From Nitrospira sp. (GTDB taxonomy: Bacteria; Nitrospirota; Nitrospiria; Nitrospirales; Nitrospiraceae): a stretch of DNA of 64,000 nt. Positions 1 through 9,280 of this stretch are shown here, piece by piece. The notes under the pieces are model-generated. The model worked only from the letters and a program-made list of their open reading frames with translations, was not told where the DNA came from and searched no databases. Every line of letters starts with the position of its first letter. The stretch's first letter is position 1. The stretch is taken from contig CP126122.1 in NCBI GenBank assembly GCA_030123565.1, positions 2,680,800-2,744,799 on the forward strand. The letters are read 5' to 3'. The position numbers and the translations under genes are program-made.

Positions 1-725
1 CCGATGCCGTCGCCGTGGACCAGTGGGCCGTGGAGAGAATGGGAGGGCCGGAGGTCATCAAGATCGGTACGGTCTTCGAACTCAACGACAAGCTGGCCCG
101 CGTCGTGGCCATCGCGAAGATTCAGAAGACCTTCACCAATATCCCGGTGGTCTACACCACCTACGAACGCGCCTTGCGTTATGTGCCGAGGGAACGGCGG
201 ACCCTCTCCTACGTCCTTGCCAAGGCCAAGGACGATGCGCCGATCGAGGAGGTCATTCAGCGCATCCGCAACCAGACCGGGCTCGGGGCCTTCACCAGCG
301 AAGCCTTCGGTTGGAAAACCATCGGTTGGGTGCTCAAGAACACAGGGATCGGGATCAACTTCGGCACCACGATCCTGCTCGGTTTCGTCGTCGGCATGGC
401 CATCGCGGGGCAAACGTTCTACCTCTTCACGGTCGAGAACCTCAGGCAGTTCGGCGCGTTGAAGGCGATGGGGGCCTCCACGGCGACATTGGCGCGCATG
501 ATTCTGCTGCAGGCCTTCACCGTGGGCCTCACAGGCTATGGGGTGGGCATCGGCCTGGCCACAGGCTTCGGACTGTTGACCGCCCAGGAAGGCCAGCTGC
601 CGTTCGTCGAAACCTGGCCGTTGCTCCTGCTGGTCCTGGTCGCCCTGCTCATGATCTGTAGCCTGTCCGCCCTGATCAGCATCATTAAACTGGCCCGGCT
701 TGAACCGGCCATCGTCTTTCGCTGA
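1..725 (+). CDS. ABC exporter permease, FtsX/MacB (DevC-like) type, 5' truncated by window edge
   Basis: Only the C-terminal part is present; the reading frame is already open at base 3 and stops with TGA at 723-725. The visible residues hold a periplasmic stretch followed by hydrophobic segments near residues 115-140, 160-190 and 200-225 of the visible part. This matches the FtsX-type end of MacB/DevC permeases, including the short 'LKAMGAS' cytoplasmic turn typical of that fold. It sits directly upstream of an ATPase, a membrane-fusion protein and an outer-membrane factor, so it is probably the inner-membrane channel of a tripartite exporter. The substrate cannot be told; DevBCA relatives export glycolipids and MacB relatives export peptides or antibiotics. 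Confidence 0.85.
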   Translation, partial: DAVAVDQWAVERMGGPEVIKIGTVFELNDKLARVVAIAKIQKTFTNIPVVYTTYERALRYVPRERRTLSYVLAKAKDDAPIEEVIQRIRNQTGLGAFTSEAFGWKTIGWVLKNTGIGINFGTTILLGFVVGMAIAGQTFYLFTVENLRQFGALKAMGASTATLARMILLQAFTVGLTGYGVGIGLATGFGLLTAQEGQLPFVETWPLLLLVLVALLMICSLSALISIIKLARLEPAIVFR

Positions 726-730
726 GGCCT

Positions 731-1489
731 ATGAACGGTCCTTCACAGCCACAGGATCATGCGCAGGAGCCAGGCCTGCAGCAAGTCTCCGTCGCCGTCC
801 AGGTCCGGGGGCTCGTGAAGTCGTTCGGCAGCGGCGACACTGCGGTGACGGTCCTCAAGGGCATCGACCTCGACGTCTATTTCGGCGAGTTGTTGCTCCT
901 CGTCGGGGAGTCGGGAGGAGGAAAGACCACGTTGTTGTCCGCGATCGCCGGTATCCTGGATGTCGATGCGGGCGACCTCGCGGTCTTGGGAGCGTCCCTC
1001 ACGACGATGTCGACCGGCACGAGGACCAGCTTCCGTGGACGAACGATGGGATTCATCTACCAACAGTTCAACCTTCTACCCGCCCTGACTGCCGCGGAGA
1101 ATGTCGCCATTCCGCTGCTGATCCAGGGGATGGGCAAAAACGAAGCCCTCGCCAGGGCACGACGGATGCTCGAACGGGTCGGTCTGACCGATCGGACGGA
1201 GTTTCTCCCGAAGAACCTTTCCGGCGGCCAACAGCAACGGGTGGCCGTCGCCCGGGCGCTGGTCAATGAACCGCAACTCCTCGTGTGCGACGAACCGACC
1301 GCCGCCCTCGACGGACCCAACGGCCAAAAGATCATGGAGCTGATTCGAGACGTGGGACGGGCCTCCGACCGTTGCGTGATCGTCGTCACCCACGACAGTC
1401 GCATTTTCAAGTTCGGCGACCGGATGGCGGAGTTGACCGACGGGCGCATCGTCGGCATTCACCCGATTCAGAAAGAGGCCAACGCATGA
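731..1489 (+). CDS. ABC exporter ATP-binding protein (LolD/MacB/DevA-like)
   Basis: A 252-residue ATPase that would energise the permease encoded just upstream. Walker A is GESGGGKTT at about residues 59-67, a slight variant of the usual GxSGSGKST. The signature LSGGQQQR lies near 163-170, Walker B with CDEPT near 186-190, and the H-loop histidine near 221. The YQQFNLLP Q-loop context is typical of the LolD/MacB/DevA branch. The first 20 or so residues before the ATPase fold are an unusual polar extension. The gene starts 5 bases after the permease stop, and its stop overlaps the next start as ATGA, so the four genes look co-translated. Confidence 0.93.
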   Translation: MNGPSQPQDHAQEPGLQQVSVAVQVRGLVKSFGSGDTAVTVLKGIDLDVYFGELLLLVGESGGGKTTLLSAIAGILDVDAGDLAVLGASLTTMSTGTRTSFRGRTMGFIYQQFNLLPALTAAENVAIPLLIQGMGKNEALARARRMLERVGLTDRTEFLPKNLSGGQQQRVAVARALVNEPQLLVCDEPTAALDGPNGQKIMELIRDVGRASDRCVIVVTHDSRIFKFGDRMAELTDGRIVGIHPIQKEANA

Positions 1490-2478
1490 CGATTCTCAAT
1501 CGGGTCAGCGTCTGGCTCGCCGTTGCCGGAGCGGCGCTGGCCACCTGGACGGTCCTGACCGCCGGCAAGGATACACCCATGCCGACGCCGCTGGTGGAAC
1601 CGCCTCGTTCTCCCTATGACAACACCGTCGCCGCCACCGGCATCATCGAAGCCGTCAACGAAAACGTCCGCATCGGTCCCCCGACGGCGGGACTCGTGAC
1701 GAAAGTCTTCGTCTCGGTCGGCGACCAGGTCCGTGAAGGCGACCCGCTCCTCCAGTTGGATGATCGAGATTTGCGCGCGCAATTGATCGCCCGCCAGGCG
1801 GCGATTCCACCGGCCCAGGCCCAAGTCGAAGAACAGAAATACCGGATCGGTGATCTCGACACCCAACTCAAACGGCTGCAGGCCGTGCGCGACAGCCGGG
1901 CCGTCAGTGAGGACGACGTCAAACGCACCTGGTATGCCTCGGAGATGGCCAAGCGCGCCTTGGGCCGTTTCGAAGCGGCGCTGAAACAGGTCACGGCTCA
2001 GCGCGATGAAACGCAATTGCTCCTGGACCGGCTGACGGTCCGGGCGCCGCGCGCCGGCACCATCCTGCAGGTCAACGTGAGGGCCGGCGAGTATGCCCTG
2101 ACGACCGGCGCAAGCGAACCCCTCATGTTGCTGGGAGACATGCAACAGCTGCAAGTACGGGCGGACGTGGATGAGGTCAATGCCCCCTTGGTGACTCCCA
2201 ACCGGCCCGGCGTCGCCTACCTGAAAGGCAACACGACCCAGGCCATTCCGCTGACCTTCGTCCGCATCGAGCCCTACATCGTGCCGAAGAAATCCCTCAC
2301 AGGAGACAACAGCGAGCGGGTGGACACGCGCGTCCTCCAAATCATCTACCGGTTCGAACCGCCGCCCTTTCCTCTCTATGCCGGGCAGCAGGTCGACGTG
2401 TTCATCGATCGGATGCCGCCGCAGAAACCTACCCGCCCGTCCGCCGGAGAGCACCCCGCCGAGGGACCGGTGAAATGA
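1486..2478 (+). CDS. HlyD-family membrane-fusion protein (DevB-like)
   Basis: A 330-residue periplasmic adaptor linking the inner-membrane ABC pump to the outer-membrane factor. It has an N-terminal membrane anchor (about residues 5-24), a lipoyl/barrel-sandwich half at 45-90, a coiled-coil hairpin at about 95-190, and the second lipoyl half beginning near 'VRAPRAGTI'. I chose the ATG at 1486 because it overlaps the ATPase stop as ATGA; the open frame extends further upstream only inside the ATPase gene. Its own stop overlaps the next start in the same way. Family assignment is secure, substrate unknown. Confidence 0.9.
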   Translation: MTILNRVSVWLAVAGAALATWTVLTAGKDTPMPTPLVEPPRSPYDNTVAATGIIEAVNENVRIGPPTAGLVTKVFVSVGDQVREGDPLLQLDDRDLRAQLIARQAAIPPAQAQVEEQKYRIGDLDTQLKRLQAVRDSRAVSEDDVKRTWYASEMAKRALGRFEAALKQVTAQRDETQLLLDRLTVRAPRAGTILQVNVRAGEYALTTGASEPLMLLGDMQQLQVRADVDEVNAPLVTPNRPGVAYLKGNTTQAIPLTFVRIEPYIVPKKSLTGDNSERVDTRVLQIIYRFEPPPFPLYAGQQVDVFIDRMPPQKPTRPSAGEHPAEGPVK

Positions 2479-3989
2479 ACCGGCATGTCTCCGTTTCAAG
2501 CAAGGTGGTTTCCGCCTTACTCGGTATCCTGACGTTCGCATCGACCGGTTGCCTGCAAGGTCCCGACTACCGTCGGCCGCCGGTCGAGACCCCGGCAGAC
2601 TGGAGCCGCATGACCGCGGGACAGCCGGCCGCCTCCGACAAGATGCCGGAGGCCGATTGGTGGCGGTCGTTCCACAATCAGGAGTTGACTCAATTCATCG
2701 AACGGGCGCTCGTCCAGAACCACGACGTGCGCCGCGCCGTATCCCGCGTGTTGGAAGGACGGGCCTCGGTCACGACGGCCGGCGCCGGACTCTATCCCCA
2801 GCTCAATGTGCAAGGCAGCTATACCAACCTCGCGATTTCGAAAAACACGTTGGCCGGACTGGGCTTGGCCACCGGCAAACAGCCGGGGCCTCAGGTCTTC
2901 GCGGCCCCCGGCAGCGGGTTCGACCTCTGGAACGGGGCCGCTGATCTCCGCTGGGAATTGGACGTTTGGGGGCGCATTCGGCGCGGGCTGGAGGCAGCCT
3001 CGGCGGAAGCTCAGGCCATCGAACAGGACGCCCGCGCGATTGCGCTGACGTTGATCGGCGACGTCGGACAATCCTACTTTCGCATCCGCGAACTGGACGA
3101 GCAGATCGAGATCGCCCAACGCGCCCTCACGTTGCGGCGGGACTCGCTCGATATCATCACCAAGCGGGCCTCGGTGGGGTTAGCCTCCGACCTGGACGTG
3201 AAACGGACGGAAGTGCTGGTCGCAGAGAGTGCCGGACAAATTCCCGACCTCACCCGCCTCCGCGCCGTCGAGTTGCACCGTCTGGAAGTCTTGACGGGAT
3301 CGCCCCCCGGCAGCCTGACCTTGCAACCGAAATCGTTGCGCCAGGTGATCGTACAGCCGGAGATTCCCGTGGGCCTGCCGTCGCAGCTGTTGGAACGGCG
3401 ACCGGATATCCTGCAGGCGGAAGCCACGTTGGTCGCCGCCAACGCCAGGATCGGTCAGGCCCGCGCCTATTTCTTTCCCACCCTCTCCATCACCGGACAG
3501 GGCGGCTTGCAAAGCGTCGAGTTTGCCAATTGGTTTTCAGGGAACAGCACCAACTATAGCATCGGCCCCTCGGTCACCCTGCCCATTTTCCTGGGCGGCA
3601 CCAACGTCGCCAGACTGGATGCGGCAGAGTCACGCTATCAACAAATGTTGGAGAGCTACCAGCAAACCATCCTGCTCGCCTTTCGAGAGGTGGCGGACCT
3701 CCTGGTGTCGATCCAGGCGCGCACGGAACAACTGGCGCGCCAACGTGAACAGGCCACCGCAGCCGGCGCCGCCGTCGGGCTGGCGGAGGTGCGGTACCGC
3801 AAGGGATTGGTGAATTATCTCGATGTCCTCGACGCTCAGCGCACGATGCTCGCGGCGGAAACACAACTCGCCCAGACGGAACGGGCCCGTCTTACCGACA
3901 TGGTGAGCCTCTACAAGGCCCTCGGGGGCGGGTGGAACGTGAAGACCGGCGCCACCGCCGCAGCCACCGGCGGTTCGGCGGCACGCTGA
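2475..3989 (+). CDS. Outer-membrane efflux lipoprotein, TolC/NodT family
   Basis: A 504-residue outer-membrane factor forming the exit duct of the exporter. The N-terminus is a lipoprotein signal with the lipobox ending in Cys26 (ASTGC), followed by the 'GPDYRRPPVETP' start typical of NodT/OprM proteins. Two OEP repeats follow, each with long amphipathic helices; 'ERRPDILQAEATLVAANARI' is the characteristic repeat-2 motif. The start overlaps the adaptor stop (ATGA). It closes the operon: a 229-base gap with no obvious gene separates it from the TPR gene. The Ala/Gly-rich C-terminal tail is probably disordered. Confidence 0.93.
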   Translation: MNRHVSVSSKVVSALLGILTFASTGCLQGPDYRRPPVETPADWSRMTAGQPAASDKMPEADWWRSFHNQELTQFIERALVQNHDVRRAVSRVLEGRASVTTAGAGLYPQLNVQGSYTNLAISKNTLAGLGLATGKQPGPQVFAAPGSGFDLWNGAADLRWELDVWGRIRRGLEAASAEAQAIEQDARAIALTLIGDVGQSYFRIRELDEQIEIAQRALTLRRDSLDIITKRASVGLASDLDVKRTEVLVAESAGQIPDLTRLRAVELHRLEVLTGSPPGSLTLQPKSLRQVIVQPEIPVGLPSQLLERRPDILQAEATLVAANARIGQARAYFFPTLSITGQGGLQSVEFANWFSGNSTNYSIGPSVTLPIFLGGTNVARLDAAESRYQQMLESYQQTILLAFREVADLLVSIQARTEQLARQREQATAAGAAVGLAEVRYRKGLVNYLDVLDAQRTMLAAETQLAQTERARLTDMVSLYKALGGGWNVKTGATAAATGGSAAR

Positions 3990-4218
3990 GCGGCTGGTCT
4001 CACCTCCTGTTCCCCTGCATGGTCTGCATGGACTTTAAGGCGTTCGCTGGCCTACGTCAGGTGAACGCGCCTCGGCGCAACGGACTTTCAACTTGAATTT
4101 TCAGCGCGGATCGGGCTATCTGGCATGACGCGATCCAGCGGTACCTACGAGCGACGGACCAGACCACGGTCACGCCGGCTTGCGTCATTGCCCCGGAGTC
4201 TTTGCAAAAGGAGTGTGC

Positions 4219-5115
4219 ATGTCGGACGGTGTCAGCGACCGCAACAGGGTCCGTCGGATCGACCGTCTGTTCATCTTCCTTGCACTGATGCTCGCGCCGC
4301 CCTTCACGGTCCACTCGCTTGCCGCGCCCCAGGACAAGCGGACGCCGCAGCCTGTCCCGATCGAAACCAGTCCGTTGGCGGAAGAACTGATTGTCTCGCC
4401 CACCGACAAGATCACCAAACCGCTCGACGCCGACGCGGAAGCGATGCGCCATAACGATCTCGGTGTGGCCTTTGTCTTCAAGGGAGATCTGGGGCAAGCC
4501 ATCGACGAATTCCGGCATGCCCTTCGACTCCAGACAAATTATTTCGCCGCGCACCTCAATTTAGCGAATACCCTCTTGGACGTCGGGAAACATGACGAGG
4601 CGATCGCTGAATTCAAGGAAGCCCTGCGGCTCAAGCCGGACGACCTGAAGGCCCACAACGACCTGGGTGTCGCCCTCAAGGAAATGGGAGACCTGGGAGG
4701 CGCCATTGCGGAGTTCAAGACGGTCCTGCATCACCGCCCCCACGATGTGCACGCCCATAACAATCTCGGCGTGGCCCTCAAGGCAATGGGCGACCTCGAT
4801 GGAGCCATTGCAGAATATCGAACGGCCGCCAGCCTCCAGCCGAATGATGTCAACGCGCACTTCAACCTGGGCCTGGCCTTGATAGAAAAAAAGAATCCGG
4901 AAGCGGCGGTCGGCGAGTTCCGCACGGCTCTGCATCTGCGTCCGAACGACGCGAAAATCCGCTTCAACCTCGGGAACGCCCTGGCCGGCATGGGGCGGCG
5001 CACGGAGGCGGCCCAGGAGCTGAGACAATACCTCCGCCTGGAACTCGACACCCCTGCCAATCGACGGTGGCTTGAACAGGCCGAGGCGAAGCTCCGCGAA
5101 CTGGAGATGCCTTAG
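4219..5115 (+). CDS. Exported or membrane-anchored TPR protein
   Basis: A protein of about 298 residues with a single hydrophobic segment near residues 15-35, serving as signal peptide or anchor. Six consecutive 34-residue tetratricopeptide repeats follow, from about residue 75 to 280, with the canonical pattern 'AHxNLGxAL...GDLxxAIAEF..AL.L.P'. TPRs make protein-binding scaffolds, so a role in an envelope complex is likely, but no partner is evident. I chose the ATG at 4219 over one 39 bases upstream because AAAAGGAG sits 6 bases before it. The repeats are close to one another in sequence, suggesting recent internal duplication. Confidence 0.8.
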   Translation: MSDGVSDRNRVRRIDRLFIFLALMLAPPFTVHSLAAPQDKRTPQPVPIETSPLAEELIVSPTDKITKPLDADAEAMRHNDLGVAFVFKGDLGQAIDEFRHALRLQTNYFAAHLNLANTLLDVGKHDEAIAEFKEALRLKPDDLKAHNDLGVALKEMGDLGGAIAEFKTVLHHRPHDVHAHNNLGVALKAMGDLDGAIAEYRTAASLQPNDVNAHFNLGLALIEKKNPEAAVGEFRTALHLRPNDAKIRFNLGNALAGMGRRTEAAQELRQYLRLELDTPANRRWLEQAEAKLRELEMP

Positions 5116-5239
5116 GAGTCTGTCGACTTCCGCCGATCACCGTCGCCGATCCGGCTCGATTTCCTCGAACTCACTCGCCGACCGCACCCAGTTTAGTGTA
5201 CAGTCCTCAACGCTCCCGACTGGACTGGGAACCTCGACG

Positions 5240-5950
5240 ATGACGATCCCGGGAACCTTTGCGGCACCCAAGACCTTCATCTGCCTCGGAAGCGTGGTGC
5301 TGACCGTTCTCTGTGCGACAGATCTCCTGGGCAGCCCATCCCTGCCGGCCGAGCCGGAAACAACCCCCGGACGTCAATGGAACTTCGACAACGCAGCACC
5401 TGGTTCGCTGCCAGGCTCATTCATCGTCGGGACCTTGTTCGACGGCCGGCCGGCCGGCGAGTGGAAAATCCTGATCACCGATCGAGCCCAGAGCGCGTCG
5501 CAAGTGCTCGCACAGGTGTTGCCCAAGGGAACGGACCAGGCGCACAAACTCCTCCTGGTGGAGGGAACCGAGAGTAGCAACGTCGATGTGACCGTGTCCT
5601 ACTTAGCCGTGGCGGGGAAGGCCGATCTCGGCGGTGGGCTGGTCTGGCATGCGGCGGATGACCGTAACTACTACCTGTTGCGGGCCAGCCTCGTCGAACA
5701 AAAAATTCGTCTCTATCGGGTCGTGAAAGGCGTGCAGCAGGTCGTGAAACAGATTGACCACCCGCTCTCGGCAGCCGGCTGGCACAGGCTGCGCATCATG
5801 CAACGTGGCTGCGAGATCAAGGCCCAGTACGACGAGGCCCTGCTCTTTCGCGTCTGCGACAACACCTTCTCCGTCGGCAGGATCGGGCTCTGGACGAAGG
5901 CCGACGCCGTGACCTATTTCGACGACCTTGGGCTCCGTCTCCTTGAGTAA
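5240..5950 (+). CDS. Secreted protein with LamG/DUF1080-like beta-sandwich
   Basis: About 236 residues. An N-terminal hydrophobic stretch (about residues 11-34) looks like a signal peptide. The rest resembles the jelly-roll of DUF1080 and LamG proteins, with 'GGGLVWHAADDRNYYLLRAS', 'GWHRLRIMQRG' and 'GRIGLWTKADAVTYFDDL' marking the characteristic strands. Such domains usually bind sugars or act on glycosides; nothing here fixes a substrate. The ATG at 5240 was chosen because it immediately precedes the signal peptide. The following MFS gene begins 7 bases after the stop, so the two may be co-expressed. Confidence 0.65.
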   Translation: MTIPGTFAAPKTFICLGSVVLTVLCATDLLGSPSLPAEPETTPGRQWNFDNAAPGSLPGSFIVGTLFDGRPAGEWKILITDRAQSASQVLAQVLPKGTDQAHKLLLVEGTESSNVDVTVSYLAVAGKADLGGGLVWHAADDRNYYLLRASLVEQKIRLYRVVKGVQQVVKQIDHPLSAAGWHRLRIMQRGCEIKAQYDEALLFRVCDNTFSVGRIGLWTKADAVTYFDDLGLRLLE

Positions 5951-5957
5951 GCACCGG

Positions 5958-7334
5958 ATGGCGATTCTTCCCCACCAGCATCAGCAGACGCCCGCCCCCA
6001 TACCGGCCACCGGCTCACCTTCCCCAGCTCCTCCTATCGGACGTCGCTTCTTGGCCTGGATCGACCAAGACCTCACCGGCGATCAACTCGGCATCTTGCT
6101 CGTCACCTGGGTGAGTTGGACCCTCGGCGCGATGGATACCATGATCTACTCGCTGGTCCTGACGCCGGCACTGAAGGAGTTGCTCCAAGCCGCCAATCCT
6201 GCCGGAGCCGTTTCGACCGGACTCATCGGGTGGTACGGAGGCGTGATCTTCTCGACATTCTTGATGGGATGGGCCGTAGGCGGGGTCTTGCTCGGCAGCC
6301 TCGCCGACTATGTCGGACGGCGGCGCATCCTGATCCTCGGCATCGTCCTCGTGGCAAGCTCGACCGGTCTGGCTGCGTTCTCCCAATCCTGGTGGCACCT
6401 GGCAGGCCTACGGTTCCTGACCGGCGTGGGAATCGGCGGGCTCTGGGCGGCGGGAGCGGCGCTGGTGGCGGAGGTCTGGCCGGAACGGAGCCGATCGCGA
6501 GCTGCGGGCTTTCTCCAGTCGGCCTGGGGTTTCGGCTTCTTTTTGGCGGCGGCCCTCAATCTCCTGGTCAAGGATTTCGGCTGGCGCGGCTTCTTCGCCA
6601 TCGGGATCCTGACGCTGGGTTCAGCATGGCTGATCGCCCGCCGTACGCATGACTCCAGTCGCTGGAACAGGCTCCACGCCGCGGAGCAACGTGCCCACTC
6701 CTCGCCCCACGTCCGCATCGGACAACTCTTCGGCGATCGATATCGACGCGCGACCTGGACCGGAACGGCCCTGGCGTTCGTCGCCGTCTTCGGTCTCTGG
6801 GGCGCCACCAACTGGACCCCCAGCCTCATTCAAGCCCTGCCGGATCTCGCCGATCTGGAACCGGCAATGACCGCGACCTATGTCTCGTACGCCGTGATGC
6901 TGCTGAACGTCGGGGCGTTGGCCGGCTACTTCAGCTTCGGGCTGTTGGCGGATCGCCTCGGCCGGAAACCGACGTTCGCCCTGATGTGCGGAGGCAGCCT
7001 CCTCATGATTCCGACCACCTTCTCCGTTCCCCATTCTTACGGCATTGCGCTGGTGCTGCTGCCGGTCTTGGGGTTCTTCACCAAGGGGCTGTTCGGAGGA
7101 TTTCCCCTCTATTTTCCGGAACTGTATCCGACCAACCTGCGCTCGACCGGCGCGGGGTTCTGTTACAACGCCGGCCGCATCGTGGCCTCCGCCAGTCCCT
7201 TCCTCACGGGCACCCTGGTCTCAGCCTTTGGAAGTTTCGGTTTGGCTGCTTCTGCGGTGGGCATGGTCTACATGGTCGGACTGGCCGTTCTCCCCTTCGC
7301 CATCGAGACCAAGAACCGCCCCTTGCCGGATTAG
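5958..7334 (+). CDS. Major facilitator superfamily transporter (metabolite:H+ symporter type)
   Basis: About 458 residues with twelve predicted membrane helices. Motif A variants appear in both halves: 'LADYVGRRRILILG' after helix 2 and 'LLADRLGRKPTF' after helix 8, the sugar-porter/MHS pattern. 'PELYPTNLRSTGAGFCYNAGRI' before the last helices is typical of the aromatic-acid and general substrate symporter group. The start at 5958 follows the upstream stop by 7 bases; a TTG 30 bases upstream is the alternative. An 85-residue or so cytoplasmic loop between the halves contains a charged stretch. Substrate cannot be assigned. Confidence 0.9.
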   Translation: MAILPHQHQQTPAPIPATGSPSPAPPIGRRFLAWIDQDLTGDQLGILLVTWVSWTLGAMDTMIYSLVLTPALKELLQAANPAGAVSTGLIGWYGGVIFSTFLMGWAVGGVLLGSLADYVGRRRILILGIVLVASSTGLAAFSQSWWHLAGLRFLTGVGIGGLWAAGAALVAEVWPERSRSRAAGFLQSAWGFGFFLAAALNLLVKDFGWRGFFAIGILTLGSAWLIARRTHDSSRWNRLHAAEQRAHSSPHVRIGQLFGDRYRRATWTGTALAFVAVFGLWGATNWTPSLIQALPDLADLEPAMTATYVSYAVMLLNVGALAGYFSFGLLADRLGRKPTFALMCGGSLLMIPTTFSVPHSYGIALVLLPVLGFFTKGLFGGFPLYFPELYPTNLRSTGAGFCYNAGRIVASASPFLTGTLVSAFGSFGLAASAVGMVYMVGLAVLPFAIETKNRPLPD

Positions 7335-7651
7335 CAGCCGGTACGAATTCCCGGGCCCTGATTCCTCGCCATCGCAGACCACCGTCACCTAGTGTAGTGT
7401 CCCACAAATTCTTTAAGTGAACTCGGCGCATGAGCAGGCGACCGACGACGTCACCAGAGGCGTGGGGCATCCACCGTGGCCTTGCGGGGAAGGAAAGCGG
7501 GAACTGACCGAGTCTGCGAGGGAATTCCCGAAGGAGTTCCGCCCAGCAAGGCCTGGAAGGGTCGCGCCGGGAGGTGAGAGTCGGATGACTGTTCAGGTGC
7601 CGACTTCTGTGTCGAACTTCAGGGACGCAACACTTGCTACCCATATAAAAA
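7335..7651. other. Intergenic stretch with no supported gene
   Basis: This 317-base gap lies between the convergent MFS and RRM genes. Open frames run through it on both strands, but none has a ribosome-binding site or a recognisable protein. The right-hand end merges into the RRM terminator. A 'tagtgtcccacaaattctt' stretch near 7393-7412 and the surrounding sequence look like decayed or repeat-derived DNA, without proof. Confidence 0.4.
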
Positions 7652-7679
7652 GGGGCAGCCACCACGGGATGGCTGCCCC
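7652..7679 (-). terminator. Rho-independent terminator of the RRM gene
   Basis: A perfect 10-bp inverted repeat (GGGGCAGCCA / TGGCTGCCCC) with an 8-base loop. On the minus strand it is followed directly by TTTTTATAT, the expected U-tract. It lies 23 bases past the stop of the minus-strand RRM gene, so it should end that transcript. Confidence 0.88.
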
Positions 7680-7702
7680 ATTCATATATTCAGACGTAGC
7701 GA

Positions 7703-8032
7703 TTACCAGCGATCGCGCTTGCCCCCACGACCGTTGAATCCCCCGCCTCCTCCGCTCCGTCCCGGTCCGCCGCCGGTTCGAGGCTCCTGAGGACGCGCTT
7801 CATTGACCGTCAATGTCCGGCCACCCATGTCCGTCCCATTGAGAGCGGCAATCGCCTTCTGCGCCTCTTCGGAAGAGGCCATTTCGACGAATCCGAATCC
7901 TCTCGATTGGCCGGTAAACTTGTCCGTGATGACGCGGGCCGATTCAACCGCCCCATGCACCGCGAACAGATCGCTCAACTGCTGCTCGGTCGCCGCATAG
8001 GGCAACCCGCCAACATAAATTTTAGAACCCAT
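7703..8032 (-). CDS. Single-RRM glycine-rich RNA-binding protein
   Basis: A 109-residue protein with one RNA-recognition motif and a glycine/arginine-rich tail. RNP2 is KIYVGGLP (about residues 4-11) and RNP1 is RGFGFVEM (about 44-51); the aromatic residues that stack on RNA are present. The tail (from about residue 85) is Gly/Arg-rich and probably disordered. Bacterial members are often cold- or stress-induced and may act as RNA chaperones. I chose the ATG at 8032 because AGAGGAGG lies just upstream and it leads straight into the fold; an upstream ATG would add nine residues. It is monocistronic with its own terminator. Confidence 0.93.
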   Translation of the reverse strand: MGSKIYVGGLPYAATEQQLSDLFAVHGAVESARVITDKFTGQSRGFGFVEMASSEEAQKAIAALNGTDMGGRTLTVNEARPQEPRTGGGPGRSGGGGGFNGRGGKRDRW

Positions 8033-8568
8033 GTGGGTCCTCCTCTTGGGTAGTGACATTGTCTTGAACGAAGGAAAGAAAGGGAAAGGACGGGCCGAAG
8101 ACGCGACATGGTGGAGCGGCTTGGGTCTGGCTTTCGATTAGATTCCCGGGCAAGGCAACATCGAGATCAGGCCTGAACCATTTCAACGAATCCCTCACCA
8201 GGCCCCAGCGAGAGACGGGGAATAGTACCATGGGTCCCCTTACCATACAAGCCATCAAATACCGCGTCACTCGGACCTTTGATCCCATGTAACGCGGTAA
8301 GATCGCGCTCGGCGAACGCGTTGCCTGGACAGCCACAGCATGCTTGAGACCGGCCGGGACAATGTCTACATGAATCGACGTGGAATTCGAGGTGGTGAAG
8401 CCTGGGCATGTTTTTGTCCGGTGTTCAATCTCTATAACGAGGAAGCCAACCGTCCGCTGTTGGAGTGGAGAACCAGGTACGATTCCGCCTGAAGACGACC
8501 CGCAATAGCTACAAGCCTCATAGGGACCGACTCGAACCGGTACCGCCGTCCATCCGGCGATTCAACCC
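8033..8568. other. Intergenic stretch, no confident gene
   Basis: A 536-base gap between the RRM gene and the oxygenase gene, both on the minus strand. It should contain the RRM promoter and 5' leader. Minus-strand open frames exist (for example 8167-8409, with a Cys-rich start), but none has a ribosome-binding site or a family I recognise. I do not call a gene here. Confidence 0.4.
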
Positions 8569-9243
8569 CTACCGGTGTTCGGTCATGAACCAGCCGGCGA
8601 TCGAAAGGCGTTTGTGGTCCCCCGCCGTCTGATCGACTCGACAGACTCGATGGTACCGCGGCACCGTGAACATGACCAGCGACCCCGGCTTGGGCGCAAT
8701 GCAATGGGTAATGGCCAGGTCCGGCTTTCCATCCTGTTGCCCTCCCACCGCTGAGTAGATCATCAGTTCACCTCCCCAATCACATTCCCATCGTTCATGG
8801 AAGTAGGTGACGAGCGCGAGGCGCCTGAGCGGAGCCGGTTTCCCGCCGACCGGATGGCCCTGGTCCGTATCATCGTGGGTGAGCAGACAGTCGCCGGCGC
8901 CGTACGAATAATAACTGAACCCCAGATGCCGGCGGGTGATGTTGGGGAAGGACTCGACGTACCGCTGGATGCAGGACAACTGCAAGCGGCTCAGGAGCAG
9001 TTGGCCCTGCGGTTGGGCGATTTCGGCCTTCGCCCAGTTGCCGCTGTTCGGGAAGTTCTGCCGCACGGAAGGCATATCCTGCAATTGGTTCCAGTTGGCC
9101 CGTTGCATGGCCTCTCGAAACAGGCTGCGATCGTCGGCGGACCAAAAATTCTCGATGACGAGGACCGGCGTCTGGTGAAATGAGAAGGCGTCGAGATCGG
9201 CCGACGGCTGTGCCGGCCGGACTTGCCCGGATGTGATCTTCAT
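8569..9243 (-). CDS. 2-oxoglutarate/Fe(II)-dependent oxygenase (prolyl 4-hydroxylase-like)
   Basis: About 224 residues forming a double-stranded beta-helix oxygenase. The iron ligands are visible: HxD at His123/Asp125 in 'LTHDDTDQGH', and the distal His198 in 'VPRYHRV', with Arg212 of 'HKRLSIAGWF' placed to bind 2-oxoglutarate. 'WECDWGGEL' at about 152-160 is the strand motif of P4H-type enzymes. The start at 9243 is set by GGGGGGAGG just upstream; an open frame continues 81 bases further without signal. The hydroxylated substrate, probably a protein, is unknown. It is transcribed after the ABC-2 permease with a 37-base gap. Confidence 0.85.
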   Translation of the reverse strand: MKITSGQVRPAQPSADLDAFSFHQTPVLVIENFWSADDRSLFREAMQRANWNQLQDMPSVRQNFPNSGNWAKAEIAQPQGQLLLSRLQLSCIQRYVESFPNITRRHLGFSYYSYGAGDCLLTHDDTDQGHPVGGKPAPLRRLALVTYFHERWECDWGGELMIYSAVGGQQDGKPDLAITHCIAPKPGSLVMFTVPRYHRVCRVDQTAGDHKRLSIAGWFMTEHR

Positions 9244-9280
9244 ACCTCCCCCCTCACCCAACCATGATATTACTGTGATG

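Noticed and set aside
8167-8409. Minus-strand 80-codon open frame with a Cys-rich start
   Set aside because: No ribosome-binding site, no recognisable family, and the gap likely holds the RRM promoter and leader.
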